A stretch of 25,142 bases of DNA, taken from NCBI RefSeq assembly GCF_043642205.1, contig NZ_JBHZSG010000048.1, forward strand, positions 1 to 25,142, given 5' to 3'. Each line of letters opens with the position of its first letter. Position 1 is the first letter of the stretch. The translations under genes and the position numbers were made by a program. This document shows, in pieces, positions 1-6,537 of this stretch. This DNA comes from Thalassotalea_A litorea (lineage in GTDB: Bacteria; Pseudomonadota; Gammaproteobacteria; Enterobacterales; Alteromonadaceae). Under the pieces are notes generated by a model. That model saw only the letters and a program-made list of their open reading frames with translations, did not search any database and was not told where the DNA came from.

Positions 1-66
1 TATATCAATAAAATCTATGTTGCAACTGAACCTCGGCCCTAACTCTGAGTTGTGCACAAACTTAGT

Positions 67-80
67 GGGATTGGTATTAG
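67..80. repeat. Partial copy of a short dispersed repeat
   Basis: These 14 bases match the right end of the repeat behind tonB (1611-1624) at 13 of 14 positions (GGGATTGGTATTAG against GGAATTGGTATTAG). The conserved core of the element is not present beside it, so this is at most a truncated end. A 7-bp inverted repeat (CAAGGGG at 86-92, CCCCTTG at 122-128) follows between it and the end of the TPR gene. It has no U-tract on the minus strand, so I do not call it a terminator. Confidence 0.35.
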
Positions 81-172
81 CGTATCAAGGGGGCAAAGTT
101 GTTGATATTTTAACAAATTTTCCCCTTGAAATTTATCTATAGTTTTTGTCCTGGTTGAATCGCTGTCGGTGA

Positions 173-1513
173 CTAGTTTTGCACCTGAGCTAACTGCACG
201 TAGTATCCTTTTTCTTTTTCTACGTACTTGCTCCATTGCTGAGCAGTATTTCTCACTTCTGGAACATCTTCAGCCTGAGCAAATGCCAGTAAAGATTGTT
301 CAAAACGTTTCAAATTAAAATGCCCCATCCCCATGGCTAGATGCATATCGCCAATGTTTTCAACACCACCGCGATTTAAGGCTTGCTCTGCGGATTCAAT
401 GGCTTTTTGCCATTGCTCCAGATTCAAATAAGCCTGAGCAAGCTGAGCATCAAACTCACCAGTTTCACTAATTTCACTGGCCTGAACCAGCACGGGTATG
501 GCTTTATCATCTTCTTTTGCCAACATGTAGCTTTGTGACAATAATTGTAAGCGTTTAAGATCAACAGCCAAGCGACCATCATCCATTGCTGATTGCATTA
601 GCAGTGCAGCTTTGTATGGTAGTTGGTGGTAAACATACAACTGCGCCAGGGTCATAATATCTTCTTCCTTGCTGATATAACCGGCTTGCCAGGCAGCTTC
701 CATTACCGCCAGTTGTTTGTCTTCTTCACCAATTTCGCCGTACATACCAGATAACTGCAACCAGTATTGGGGTTTATTGTACAAGCGGACCATCTGTTCC
801 ATCACTCTGGTGACTTGCTGCGGCTGCTTAAGTTCATAGTGAGCAGCGCGTTTTAGAATCAACCAGTTTTCACGCAAAGCTTCACCGCTTTGTTCACTGA
901 TAGCAATGGCATTATCAATCGAATTCAGTGCTTTTTGATAGTTCTTCTGTTGGTAGAATACCTGAGCGAATAGTACGTGTTCACTGGCGTTCAGCTCGCC
1001 ATTCTTTTCAGTTTGCCAGTTTTTCAGAGCTTGCTCGGCACGAATGTAATCCTGCTTTTGCATGTGCAATTGCGCCAGTGAATACAAGGTCGACATATAC
1101 AGGGCATCGGTCACCCCTTCTTTGTCAGCGACAACCTTTTCAAAGCTGGTAATGGCATTATCGACATCTTCGATGCCGTAATACAAAAACCCATAAAAAT
1201 TAAACAGCATGGCTTTTTCGTAACTGTTCAGGCTTGATAATCGATCTTTAACCGCATCCAGCACTTCGATACCTGCTTGGGTATCTCCGCCATCAGCAAT
1301 TTTCTGAGCCCGGGCAAGCTGGCTATATACGCGTTCGCGCATCGCTGGAACTCGTTTAGTTTTTCGAGTGTTATCCTCAGCTGCCTGCACTTGGCTGAAA
1401 ATGCTGATTGCGGACGACCCATTCGATGATTCAATTGAAAACAGCGAAAAATCGCTGGCACTAAACATCAAACCTGTACCCAATGCAAACAATACGGATT
1501 TAGAAAATTTCAT
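173..1513 (-). CDS. TPR-repeat protein of the TonB2 operon
   Basis: A 446-residue protein with an N-terminal hydrophobic segment (residues about 5-45, ending near QVQAA) that looks like an export signal, followed by TPR-like helical pairs from about residue 60 to 425 with typical A/Y/L spacing such as NYQKALNSIDNAIA and QWQKAIESAEQAL. It is the last gene of the DUF3450-TtpC-ExbB-ExbD-TonB series, the place held by a TPR gene behind tonB2 in Vibrio (VC1543 class, from memory). It probably acts in the periplasm as a scaffold for TonB2 complex assembly or partner binding, which is inference. The start ATG has AGGAGAC upstream. The 112-bp gap to tonB holds a short dispersed repeat, so expression may be partly uncoupled from tonB. 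Confidence 0.85.
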   Translation of the reverse strand: MKFSKSVLFALGTGLMFSASDFSLFSIESSNGSSAISIFSQVQAAEDNTRKTKRVPAMRERVYSQLARAQKIADGGDTQAGIEVLDAVKDRLSSLNSYEKAMLFNFYGFLYYGIEDVDNAITSFEKVVADKEGVTDALYMSTLYSLAQLHMQKQDYIRAEQALKNWQTEKNGELNASEHVLFAQVFYQQKNYQKALNSIDNAIAISEQSGEALRENWLILKRAAHYELKQPQQVTRVMEQMVRLYNKPQYWLQLSGMYGEIGEEDKQLAVMEAAWQAGYISKEEDIMTLAQLYVYHQLPYKAALLMQSAMDDGRLAVDLKRLQLLSQSYMLAKEDDKAIPVLVQASEISETGEFDAQLAQAYLNLEQWQKAIESAEQALNRGGVENIGDMHLAMGMGHFNLKRFEQSLLAFAQAEDVPEVRNTAQQWSKYVEKEKGYYVQLAQVQN

Positions 1514-1566
1514 TCTTGTCTCCTAAGAGCGAAAAGATTAAGGCCTGTGTAAAGACAGGCCAATTA

Positions 1567-1624
1567 ACACCAATACCACTATGTGTTTTCCCACTCAGTG
1601 AGAATTTTACGGAATTGGTATTAG
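1567..1624. repeat. Short dispersed palindromic repeat behind tonB
   Basis: A compact element of about 58 bp. Its ends are imperfect inverted repeats (ACACCAATACC at 1567-1577, GGAATTGGTAT at 1611-1621). Its centre is CACTCAGTGAGAATTT at 1592-1607, with CACT-C-AGTG palindromic. The same 16-bp core occurs at 25094-25109 and a partial end at 67-80. The right end stops two bases short of the tonB stop codon. It looks like a REP or MITE-like intergenic element. Confidence 0.6.
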
Positions 1625-1625
1625 A

Positions 1626-2234
1626 TCAACCGTCAATTTCAAAGCTAATCTTATTCTGTACACCAGCCACTTCTTCTGGTTTACCATTAACAACGCGCGG
1701 CTTGTATTTAAATTTCAGGGCGGCGTCCATTGCCGCTCGGTCAAAAATCCCCTGAGGCTGAGCTTCGACCACCATAGGGTCTCTCACCGAGCCATTGGTG
1801 GTTACCGTAAATTCAACGATTACGTAGCCTTCAATACCGCGAGACTGCGCCCGACGTGGATAAATGGGTGCCACCTTAACAATTGGCAAGTATTCGCCAT
1901 CACTGGTATCTAAACCTAGTCCACCGTCTAAGGCGACATCCGTCTGGATATCGGCGCTAAAGTTATTGCTCGTTGCCATATCATTGGGATTCGATTTTGC
2001 GACATTAGGCGTCATATTCTGTGGCGGTGGCTGCTGAGGTTTTTTCGGTTTCACCGGCTTACGCTTTTTGGTTTCAACCGTTTCTTCCTGCTTAAGGCGG
2101 ATAAAATCCAACACTCGCCCTTTTGGTGGTTCTGACATCGCGTCATTACCTGAATTGATCAGCGTCTGCATGCCCCAAAACAATCCAAAAGTGACGAAAA
2201 CGGCCAGCCCAAGGGCTAGTAAGTATCTCATCAT
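1626..2234 (-). CDS. tonB: Energy transducer TonB (TonB2 type)
   Basis: A 202-residue TonB protein, which carries proton-motive energy from the ExbB/ExbD motor to outer-membrane receptors. It has a single N-terminal membrane anchor (about residues 3-27), a short basic/proline stretch (KRKPVKPKKPQQPPPQN, near residues 58-74) and a C-terminal TonB domain from about residue 115, with the YPRRAQSRGIEGYVIVEF motif and a KYKPRVVNG-type segment. The short proline spacer and overall length fit the TonB2 class better than classical TonB1. Its ATG overlaps the exbD stop by one base (TGATG), so translation is coupled. It most likely serves the receptor encoded at 6538-9225, though TonB proteins often serve several receptors. 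Confidence 0.93.
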   Translation of the reverse strand: MMRYLLALGLAVFVTFGLFWGMQTLINSGNDAMSEPPKGRVLDFIRLKQEETVETKKRKPVKPKKPQQPPPQNMTPNVAKSNPNDMATSNNFSADIQTDVALDGGLGLDTSDGEYLPIVKVAPIYPRRAQSRGIEGYVIVEFTVTTNGSVRDPMVVEAQPQGIFDRAAMDAALKFKYKPRVVNGKPEEVAGVQNKISFEIDG

Positions 2235-2647
2235 CAGGCCTCTTGTGCGGCTATTGAAACATCATAAACGCCAGCAGCCCTGGCTGAATCCATTACCTTG
2301 ATCAGGACTTCGGTGGTGGCTTTTTTGTCTGCCTGAATCACCACAGTACCTTGTGGATTTTCTGCTTTAAGTCGTTCAATATTTGCCTGTACCGCACGAA
2401 TATCGACGCGACGCTTGTTGAACCACACTTCACCCTTGTCGCTGATAGCAACGAGAATATTGGCACGTTCTTTTTTCACGGCGGTTGCCGCTTGAGGACG
2501 ATTAACTTCGATACCGGCCTCTTTCACGAAAGACGCGGTTACGATAAAAAATATCAGCAGGATAAATACAACATCCAACATTGGTGTCATATTTATTTCT
2601 TCGTTCTCTTCCTGCTCCTGAAGAACGTTAGTTAATTGTGATCGCAT
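2234..2647 (-). CDS. exbD: Biopolymer transport protein ExbD
   Basis: A 137-residue ExbD/TolR family protein, the proton-channel partner of ExbB in the TonB motor. A cytoplasmic N-terminus rich in Glu/Gln leads to INMTPMLDVVFILLIFFIV, where D25 in the membrane helix is the family's essential protonatable aspartate. The periplasmic domain (about residues 45-137) contains VVIQADKKATTEVLIKVMD, typical of ExbD. It lies 60 bp after exbB and overlaps tonB by one base. Confidence 0.94.
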   Translation of the reverse strand: MRSQLTNVLQEQEENEEINMTPMLDVVFILLIFFIVTASFVKEAGIEVNRPQAATAVKKERANILVAISDKGEVWFNKRRVDIRAVQANIERLKAENPQGTVVIQADKKATTEVLIKVMDSARAAGVYDVSIAAQEA

Positions 2648-2707
2648 AACAAATTCCTATTTTTTTGGCCAATAGGCCTTTTTGTCGAAGTAATGCCTGC
2701 GTCTTGA

Positions 2708-3247
2708 CTAGTGAGCCGTCGGCATTGCGTCTTCTAAAATTTGAGTTTCGCGTTTCGCGAATCGTTGCAAAAAGCTCGAGGCAAATACGCCAGATAATGA
2801 GCCAACCATACCGGCCATCGTTGGGATTGTGGCTTTTGACACACCAGAGGCCATCGAACGGGCATTACCGCTACCAGAAATCGCCATTACATCAAAAACT
2901 TCAATCATGCCGGTTACCGTGCCTAATAGTCCCAACAATGGGCACAGAACAACTAATGAATGAATTAACGGCAGGTTCTGGTTTAAACCAACACTGCCTC
3001 GGGAAATCATCGCTAAACGAATCTGTTCGCTATTCCAACTTTGCTGTTTTGTTGTCGCCACACCGCGTTGTTGCCAGCTTTGTAAGATTGATTTTTTAAC
3101 CGCACGATAGCGGAAAAAAAGGTAAATCAAACGTTCGAATATCAGCAACCACATCAAGCAGACAACGGCGGCGATGACCAGGAGAACCTGGCCTCCTGTA
3201 TCCATAAACGCGCGAATATCATTCATCATTTCGATGAAAAAGAGCAT
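2708..3247 (-). CDS. exbB: MotA/TolQ/ExbB proton channel protein (ExbB2)
   Basis: A 179-residue ExbB-type protein with three membrane segments: one near the N-terminus (about residues 19-42), then HSLVVLCPLLGLLGTVTGMI, and a third formed by the glycine-rich GMVGSLSGVFASSFL stretch. The LLGLLGTVTGMIEVF motif is diagnostic of the MotA/TolQ/ExbB family. It is shorter than E. coli ExbB, as is normal for ExbB2 in TonB2 operons. The start has AGGAG eight bases upstream and lies three bases after the ttpC stop. With ExbD it forms the motor. A separate TolQ-like domain is supplied by TtpC just upstream. Confidence 0.92.
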   Translation of the reverse strand: MLFFIEMMNDIRAFMDTGGQVLLVIAAVVCLMWLLIFERLIYLFFRYRAVKKSILQSWQQRGVATTKQQSWNSEQIRLAMISRGSVGLNQNLPLIHSLVVLCPLLGLLGTVTGMIEVFDVMAISGSGNARSMASGVSKATIPTMAGMVGSLSGVFASSFLQRFAKRETQILEDAMPTAH

Positions 3248-3250
3248 GGC

Positions 3251-4735
3251 TTAGGCTCCTTTTTCCGAGCGCTCTGCAATAATGCCGGCACTTTGCTGCT
3301 GTAAGATGCTGATAATATTGCGACTGCGGGTATTTAACATGGTGAACAGGAATACCATAGGGATGGCGACAACCAGTCCTAGTACCGTAGTGACGAGTGC
3401 CTGAGAAATACCGCCCGCCATTAATTTCGGGTCACCGGTACCAAATAAGGTAATGGCCTGGAAGGTGTTAATCATTCCAATAACCGTACCTAATAAGCCG
3501 ATAAGCGGTGCCACAACCGAGATGATCTTAATCATGGTTAATTTGCTGGAAAGCTTAGGGAGTTCTCGTAAAATCGACTCTGAAAGTTTTAGCTCTAACG
3601 TGTCGACATCTGCACTTGGGTTCTGTTCTTTCACCAACATCACTCGTCCCAATGGGTTGTCATCGGTCGCTTGCTCGCTTTTCAGCTGACGATTTACCTT
3701 ACGGCCTACCAGAAACAGAGAAGCAAAGCGCTCAAGAGCTATCAATAAGCCAATCGCGCCGATTGCCAGAATGATGTAACCCACTTCGCCACCTTGCTCG
3801 ATACGTTCTTGATTATTTGGAGCCTGTACTAATAACGACAGAATCGAACCACCCGTTGGATCCAGTGCAAATGCGACCTGCCCGTGCTCGGAATTGGATA
3901 ACACGGTTGCAGAACTTAAATAGCGTGATGAAGGTTGCCTCTGAAGCTCTGCAACACTTCCGGTAGCGCTAATATATTCCAGGTACTTACCATTACTTAC
4001 CAGGTTGAAACTACCCACACGGACAACTTCGCTATTTACGCTTTCACCGTCGGCTTTGACAACCTGACGTTCGAATCGGGTTACTTTAGCGCTCTCGGTC
4101 ATTTCCCGTTGCAATTCGAACCAAAGCGTTTCGATATCTTCAATGGACGCAAGCTTGGAGGTTGAGCCCATGGATTGCGCCAGTTCATCAAGAAAGACTT
4201 CCCGGCCAGGTATTTGCGCCGAAATCACCGAGTTTTGAAATTTACTTTTGGTATCCCCAGCCACTTGCTGGAGCACACCAAACAATTCCTTCAATTCCCC
4301 CATACGCTTGTTTAGTGCATCGGCCTGATTGGCCAATTTAACTTCATTATCCTGATACTGAAGCTCTAAATTAGTGCTTAGATTAACCTGCTGATTACGT
4401 TCAGTATTAACCTGTTTAAGCATGGCCTCCTGCTCATTACGCTTGGCCAGGAATTGCGCCTCGCGTTGCTGATTTTGCTTGCTCTGAGCGATTTTTCCCT
4501 GTTGCAACTGGCTTAATAACTCATCAAGAGATGTGGCTTGCTGCGGTTGCGCTTGCGCAAACGTTGTAATAAACACGGCACAAAGGCCCATGCCGAAAAT
4601 TTTCATAGAACGTACTTTCATAGTAGGCAGTTTTATTGCTGCTACGCTCAAAGAGAGTGCTTTGGTAAATAACATGTTCATGGTGTTATCCATTTTTTTA
4701 TTCTGATTAACCGGGTTTAAGAATTTCATATACAT
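3251..4735 (-). CDS. ttpC: TtpC-like protein: periplasmic coiled coil fused to a TolQ/ExbB domain
   Basis: A protein of about 494 residues that pairs an exported, coiled-coil N-terminal half with a C-terminal MotA/TolQ/ExbB domain. The TolQ part covers roughly residues 320-490: a first helix in GYIILAIGAIGLLIALERF, then VVAPLIGLLGTVIGMINTF, then ALVTTVLGLVVAIPMVFLF. In Vibrio, TtpC is required for TonB2 function and sits in the same gene order. The open frame extends to a TTG at 4741, but the ATG at 4735 with AGGG seven bases upstream is the better start. The apparent signal sequence (MKIFGMGLCAVFITTFAQAQ) begins only about 43 residues in, so an internal start is also possible, although no good ribosome site precedes it. 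Confidence 0.88.
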   Translation of the reverse strand: MYMKFLNPVNQNKKMDNTMNMLFTKALSLSVAAIKLPTMKVRSMKIFGMGLCAVFITTFAQAQPQQATSLDELLSQLQQGKIAQSKQNQQREAQFLAKRNEQEAMLKQVNTERNQQVNLSTNLELQYQDNEVKLANQADALNKRMGELKELFGVLQQVAGDTKSKFQNSVISAQIPGREVFLDELAQSMGSTSKLASIEDIETLWFELQREMTESAKVTRFERQVVKADGESVNSEVVRVGSFNLVSNGKYLEYISATGSVAELQRQPSSRYLSSATVLSNSEHGQVAFALDPTGGSILSLLVQAPNNQERIEQGGEVGYIILAIGAIGLLIALERFASLFLVGRKVNRQLKSEQATDDNPLGRVMLVKEQNPSADVDTLELKLSESILRELPKLSSKLTMIKIISVVAPLIGLLGTVIGMINTFQAITLFGTGDPKLMAGGISQALVTTVLGLVVAIPMVFLFTMLNTRSRNIISILQQQSAGIIAERSEKGA

Positions 4736-4746
4736 TTCCAACCCTG

Positions 4747-5532
4747 TTATTTAGCTGAATTGACAGGCACGACGATTAAGTCTGGTGCTAGTTGTTTGCG
4801 CGCAATACGCAAACCTTTGTTGATATCAGAGCGCATGCTGGTTGGCAGTTCCTGCCATTGGTGAGAATCCTGATCCCAGATACCTAAATTGGCACCATCA
4901 CGGGTTTGATAAATCAGACTGACGCGACCAATGCGCAGAAAATCCACGTCGCGCTCGCGACCATTAACTTGTAATAAACCGGTATAAGCTTCAATCGTAC
5001 GACCATAATCCGTTTCTACCTGATAGGCTTCCAGAACCCGACGAAACTTTTCAGAAACCGAAACATCGGCGCGATCCAGCATCGACTTAAGATCCTCGAT
5101 GCGATTGCTGCGTTCTTCTTCTAAAAACGGCACATCTAAGGCGATAAACTGTTCTAATGTGGTGATCATGCGAGTCATCAATGGAGAAATCTGACGCTCT
5201 ATAATGCTTACTTGCTGCATGGAATCCTGAATTTGAGCAAGCTCCTGCAATTGATTATCCAATTGACGTTGCATCTGTTGGTTATAGACTTTTAAACCAT
5301 CAACTTCTTTGCTTAGCGATTTAAATCGCTGGAGTTTACTCTGGATTTGCTCATTGTACTTATCAATGCGTAGCTGCGATTTCTCTGCCGACACATTGAT
5401 TTGTTGAGATTGACTAACAACCTGATTAAGTTGTTTGTCTGAAGTGGGTTCATTTACAAGTGCATAACTGCCAAATGAAAGTACACTACTGCTTATTAAT
5501 ATTGCAGCTAACGCCTTATTGGATGGTTTCAT
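4747..5532 (-). CDS. DUF3450 family periplasmic coiled-coil protein
   Basis: A 261-residue protein with a signal peptide (MKPSNKALAAILISSSVLSFGSYA) and a long heptad-like, Gln/Leu-rich region (about residues 30-115) that should form a coiled coil. The downstream part (YQVETDYGRTIEAYTGLLQVNGRERDVDFLRIGRVSLIYQT, read in pieces) matches what I know of the DUF3450 family. It is the first gene of the TonB2 operon, 11 bases before ttpC, the place it holds in Vibrio and Shewanella. Its exact job is not established; an accessory role in the TtpC-ExbB2-ExbD2-TonB2 complex in the periplasm is inferred from position. The start has AGGT six bases upstream. Confidence 0.88.
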   Translation of the reverse strand: MKPSNKALAAILISSSVLSFGSYALVNEPTSDKQLNQVVSQSQQINVSAEKSQLRIDKYNEQIQSKLQRFKSLSKEVDGLKVYNQQMQRQLDNQLQELAQIQDSMQQVSIIERQISPLMTRMITTLEQFIALDVPFLEEERSNRIEDLKSMLDRADVSVSEKFRRVLEAYQVETDYGRTIEAYTGLLQVNGRERDVDFLRIGRVSLIYQTRDGANLGIWDQDSHQWQELPTSMRSDINKGLRIARKQLAPDLIVVPVNSAK

Positions 5533-5646
5533 AACATACCTATTATTTAATAAGCTTAATCAAAAGCCGTTTGGTAAAAAGATGAATAAAATGATTGATT
5601 AATCACGCCTTTTAACTGGAACAGGCGATTTAACAACGTGAAGGAA

Positions 5647-5680
5647 ATTTTAAAGATCGTTTGTGACAATTTAGTTGCAG
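5647..5680 (-). promoter_or_regulatory. Candidate PhoB-box-like promoter of the TonB2 operon
   Basis: Read on the minus strand, CTGCAACTAAA followed by TTGTCACAAA (5680-5660) resembles two 11-bp PhoB half-sites (consensus CTGTCATAAA-type, from memory). It is followed after seven bases by TAAAAT (5652-5647) as a -10-like hexamer. No good -35 hexamer is present, as in activator-dependent pho promoters. The implied 5' UTR is about 105 bases. Only the second half-site is strong. Confidence 0.35.
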
Positions 5681-5772
5681 CGATATTGCACTTTAATGAA
5701 GATGAAAGTTTTATTGCAATGTAATGAATCGGTTAGTTTTTTTGTCATAAACTTTTCGTAACGCGATCGCGG

Positions 5773-5800
5773 TTGGCAATCCCGCGGTTTCGCATATCTA
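5773..5800 (+). promoter_or_regulatory. Possible sigma-70 promoter of the small Cys-rich lipoprotein
   Basis: TTGGCA (5773-5778) and TATCTA (5795-5800) are separated by 16 bases and lie about 50 bases before the ATG at 5849. The -10 is a weak match. A TTGTCATAAA sequence upstream at 5742-5751 also resembles a PhoB half-site. Confidence 0.3.
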
Positions 5801-5848
5801 ACAGAGTTAGTCTATTCTTCAATGAGAATTGTTGATAAGGAGTTGTCT

Positions 5849-6295
5849 ATGAGACCTTATTTTTCATTGCTGTTCTCAGCGACTGTAGCGCTAATGATGC
5901 TCAGTGGCTGTAGCAGTAATTCCGATGAAATCCAAGCATTGGAAAACCGTGTGCAGCAGCTTGAGCAAGCTCAGGAAATCAATAACATCCTTGTCCGCGA
6001 TACCCACACCAAGCTTATCGCTACCATGACCGCCGGCCTCGAAGGCCAGCAACCGAGTATTTTCTTAACCCCGGAAGCCCGTTTTTTTCTCGCGCCTGAG
6101 TTTTGGCAAAACAATGTCAGTGATGAATATAGCCAGTGCGTGTATTCCTGTGCGAAGAATGCGTATGCCGGCTATGAAGCCTGTGGACTTAATGATCAAG
6201 CCGAGCAAAAAGGCTGTAGTCAACGGGTTCAGGATGCGGCTAAGGTGTGTCAGCTGACCTGTATCAATCGTTTTCGTCCGGTAACGACGCCGTAG
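5849..6295 (+). CDS. Small lipoprotein with coiled coil and symmetric six-Cys domain
   Basis: A 148-residue lipoprotein of no family I recognise. The frame is open from an ATG at 5822, but the ATG at 5849 has AAGGAG six bases upstream and begins a clean lipoprotein signal (MRPYFSLLFSATVALMMLSGC), with C21 as the lipidated residue. Residues 27-45 (IQALENRVQQLEQAQEI) form a short leucine-zipper-like coiled coil. The C-terminal part holds six cysteines (C97, C101, C112, C123, C134, C138) in the pattern C-x3-C-x10-C-x10-C-x10-C-x3-C, suggesting a disulfide-stapled helical hairpin. It stands alone between the divergent TonB2 operon and the convergent receptor gene, so a link to the uptake system is suggested only by position. 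A hairpin array begins right after its stop codon. Confidence 0.85.
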   Translation: MRPYFSLLFSATVALMMLSGCSSNSDEIQALENRVQQLEQAQEINNILVRDTHTKLIATMTAGLEGQQPSIFLTPEARFFLAPEFWQNNVSDEYSQCVYSCAKNAYAGYEACGLNDQAEQKGCSQRVQDAAKVCQLTCINRFRPVTTP

Positions 6296-6460
6296 CTTCG
6301 AGCTAAAGCTCTCAGAAGGTGACAACAAAAACGGAAGTTTTTGTAAGCTGACAATAAAAATTTGAATTTTTATAAGGTGACAACAAAAACGGAAGTTTTT
6401 GCAGGCTGACAATAAAAATTTGAATTTTTATAAGGTGACAACGAGAACCTTAGTTCTTGT
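6296..6460. repeat. Array of 29-nt hairpin units (58-bp tandem repeat)
   Basis: Five consecutive 29-nt units start at 6316, 6345, 6374, 6403 and 6432. Each has a 9-10 base linker (AAGGTGACAA, AAGCTGACAA or AGGCTGACAA) and a hairpin of about 20 bases. Units 1 and 3 have arms like CAAAAAC/GTTTTTG with loop GGAA. Units 2 and 4 have ATAAAAAT/ATTTTTAT with loop TTGA. Unit 5 has CGAGAAC/GTTCTTG with loop CTTA. The arms differ between units but stay complementary. A shorter hairpin (GAGCT-AA-AGCTC, 6300-6311) precedes them exactly in the 29-nt register, directly behind the lipoprotein stop codon. Confidence 0.85.
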
Positions 6461-6481
6461 AGGTTGATAGAAAGCGAATTG

Positions 6482-6508
6482 AAAAAGGAGCGATACCCGC
6501 TCCTTTTT
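6482..6508. terminator. Bidirectional intrinsic terminator between lipoprotein and receptor genes
   Basis: An 11-bp perfect stem (AAAAAGGAGCG, loop ATACC, CGCTCCTTTTT) has T-runs on both strands. It lies between the plus-strand lipoprotein transcript with its hairpin array and the minus-strand receptor gene ending at 6538, so it can end transcription from both sides. Confidence 0.85.
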
Positions 6509-6537
6509 GGTTTTACTAAATTGGTTTAGAGATTGGT

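Noticed and set aside
86..128. Terminator of the TonB2 operon
   Set aside because: The 7-bp inverted repeat has a long loop and no T-run on the minus strand, so it cannot be called an intrinsic terminator.
6065..6412. Minus-strand 115-codon frame over the small lipoprotein and hairpin array
   Set aside because: It is antisense to a well-supported lipoprotein gene and its first part is only the translated repeat, with no ribosome site or family resemblance.
6296..6460. CRISPR array
   Set aside because: Units are contiguous 29-nt hairpins with linkers of 9-10 bases. There are no unique spacers and no cas genes nearby.
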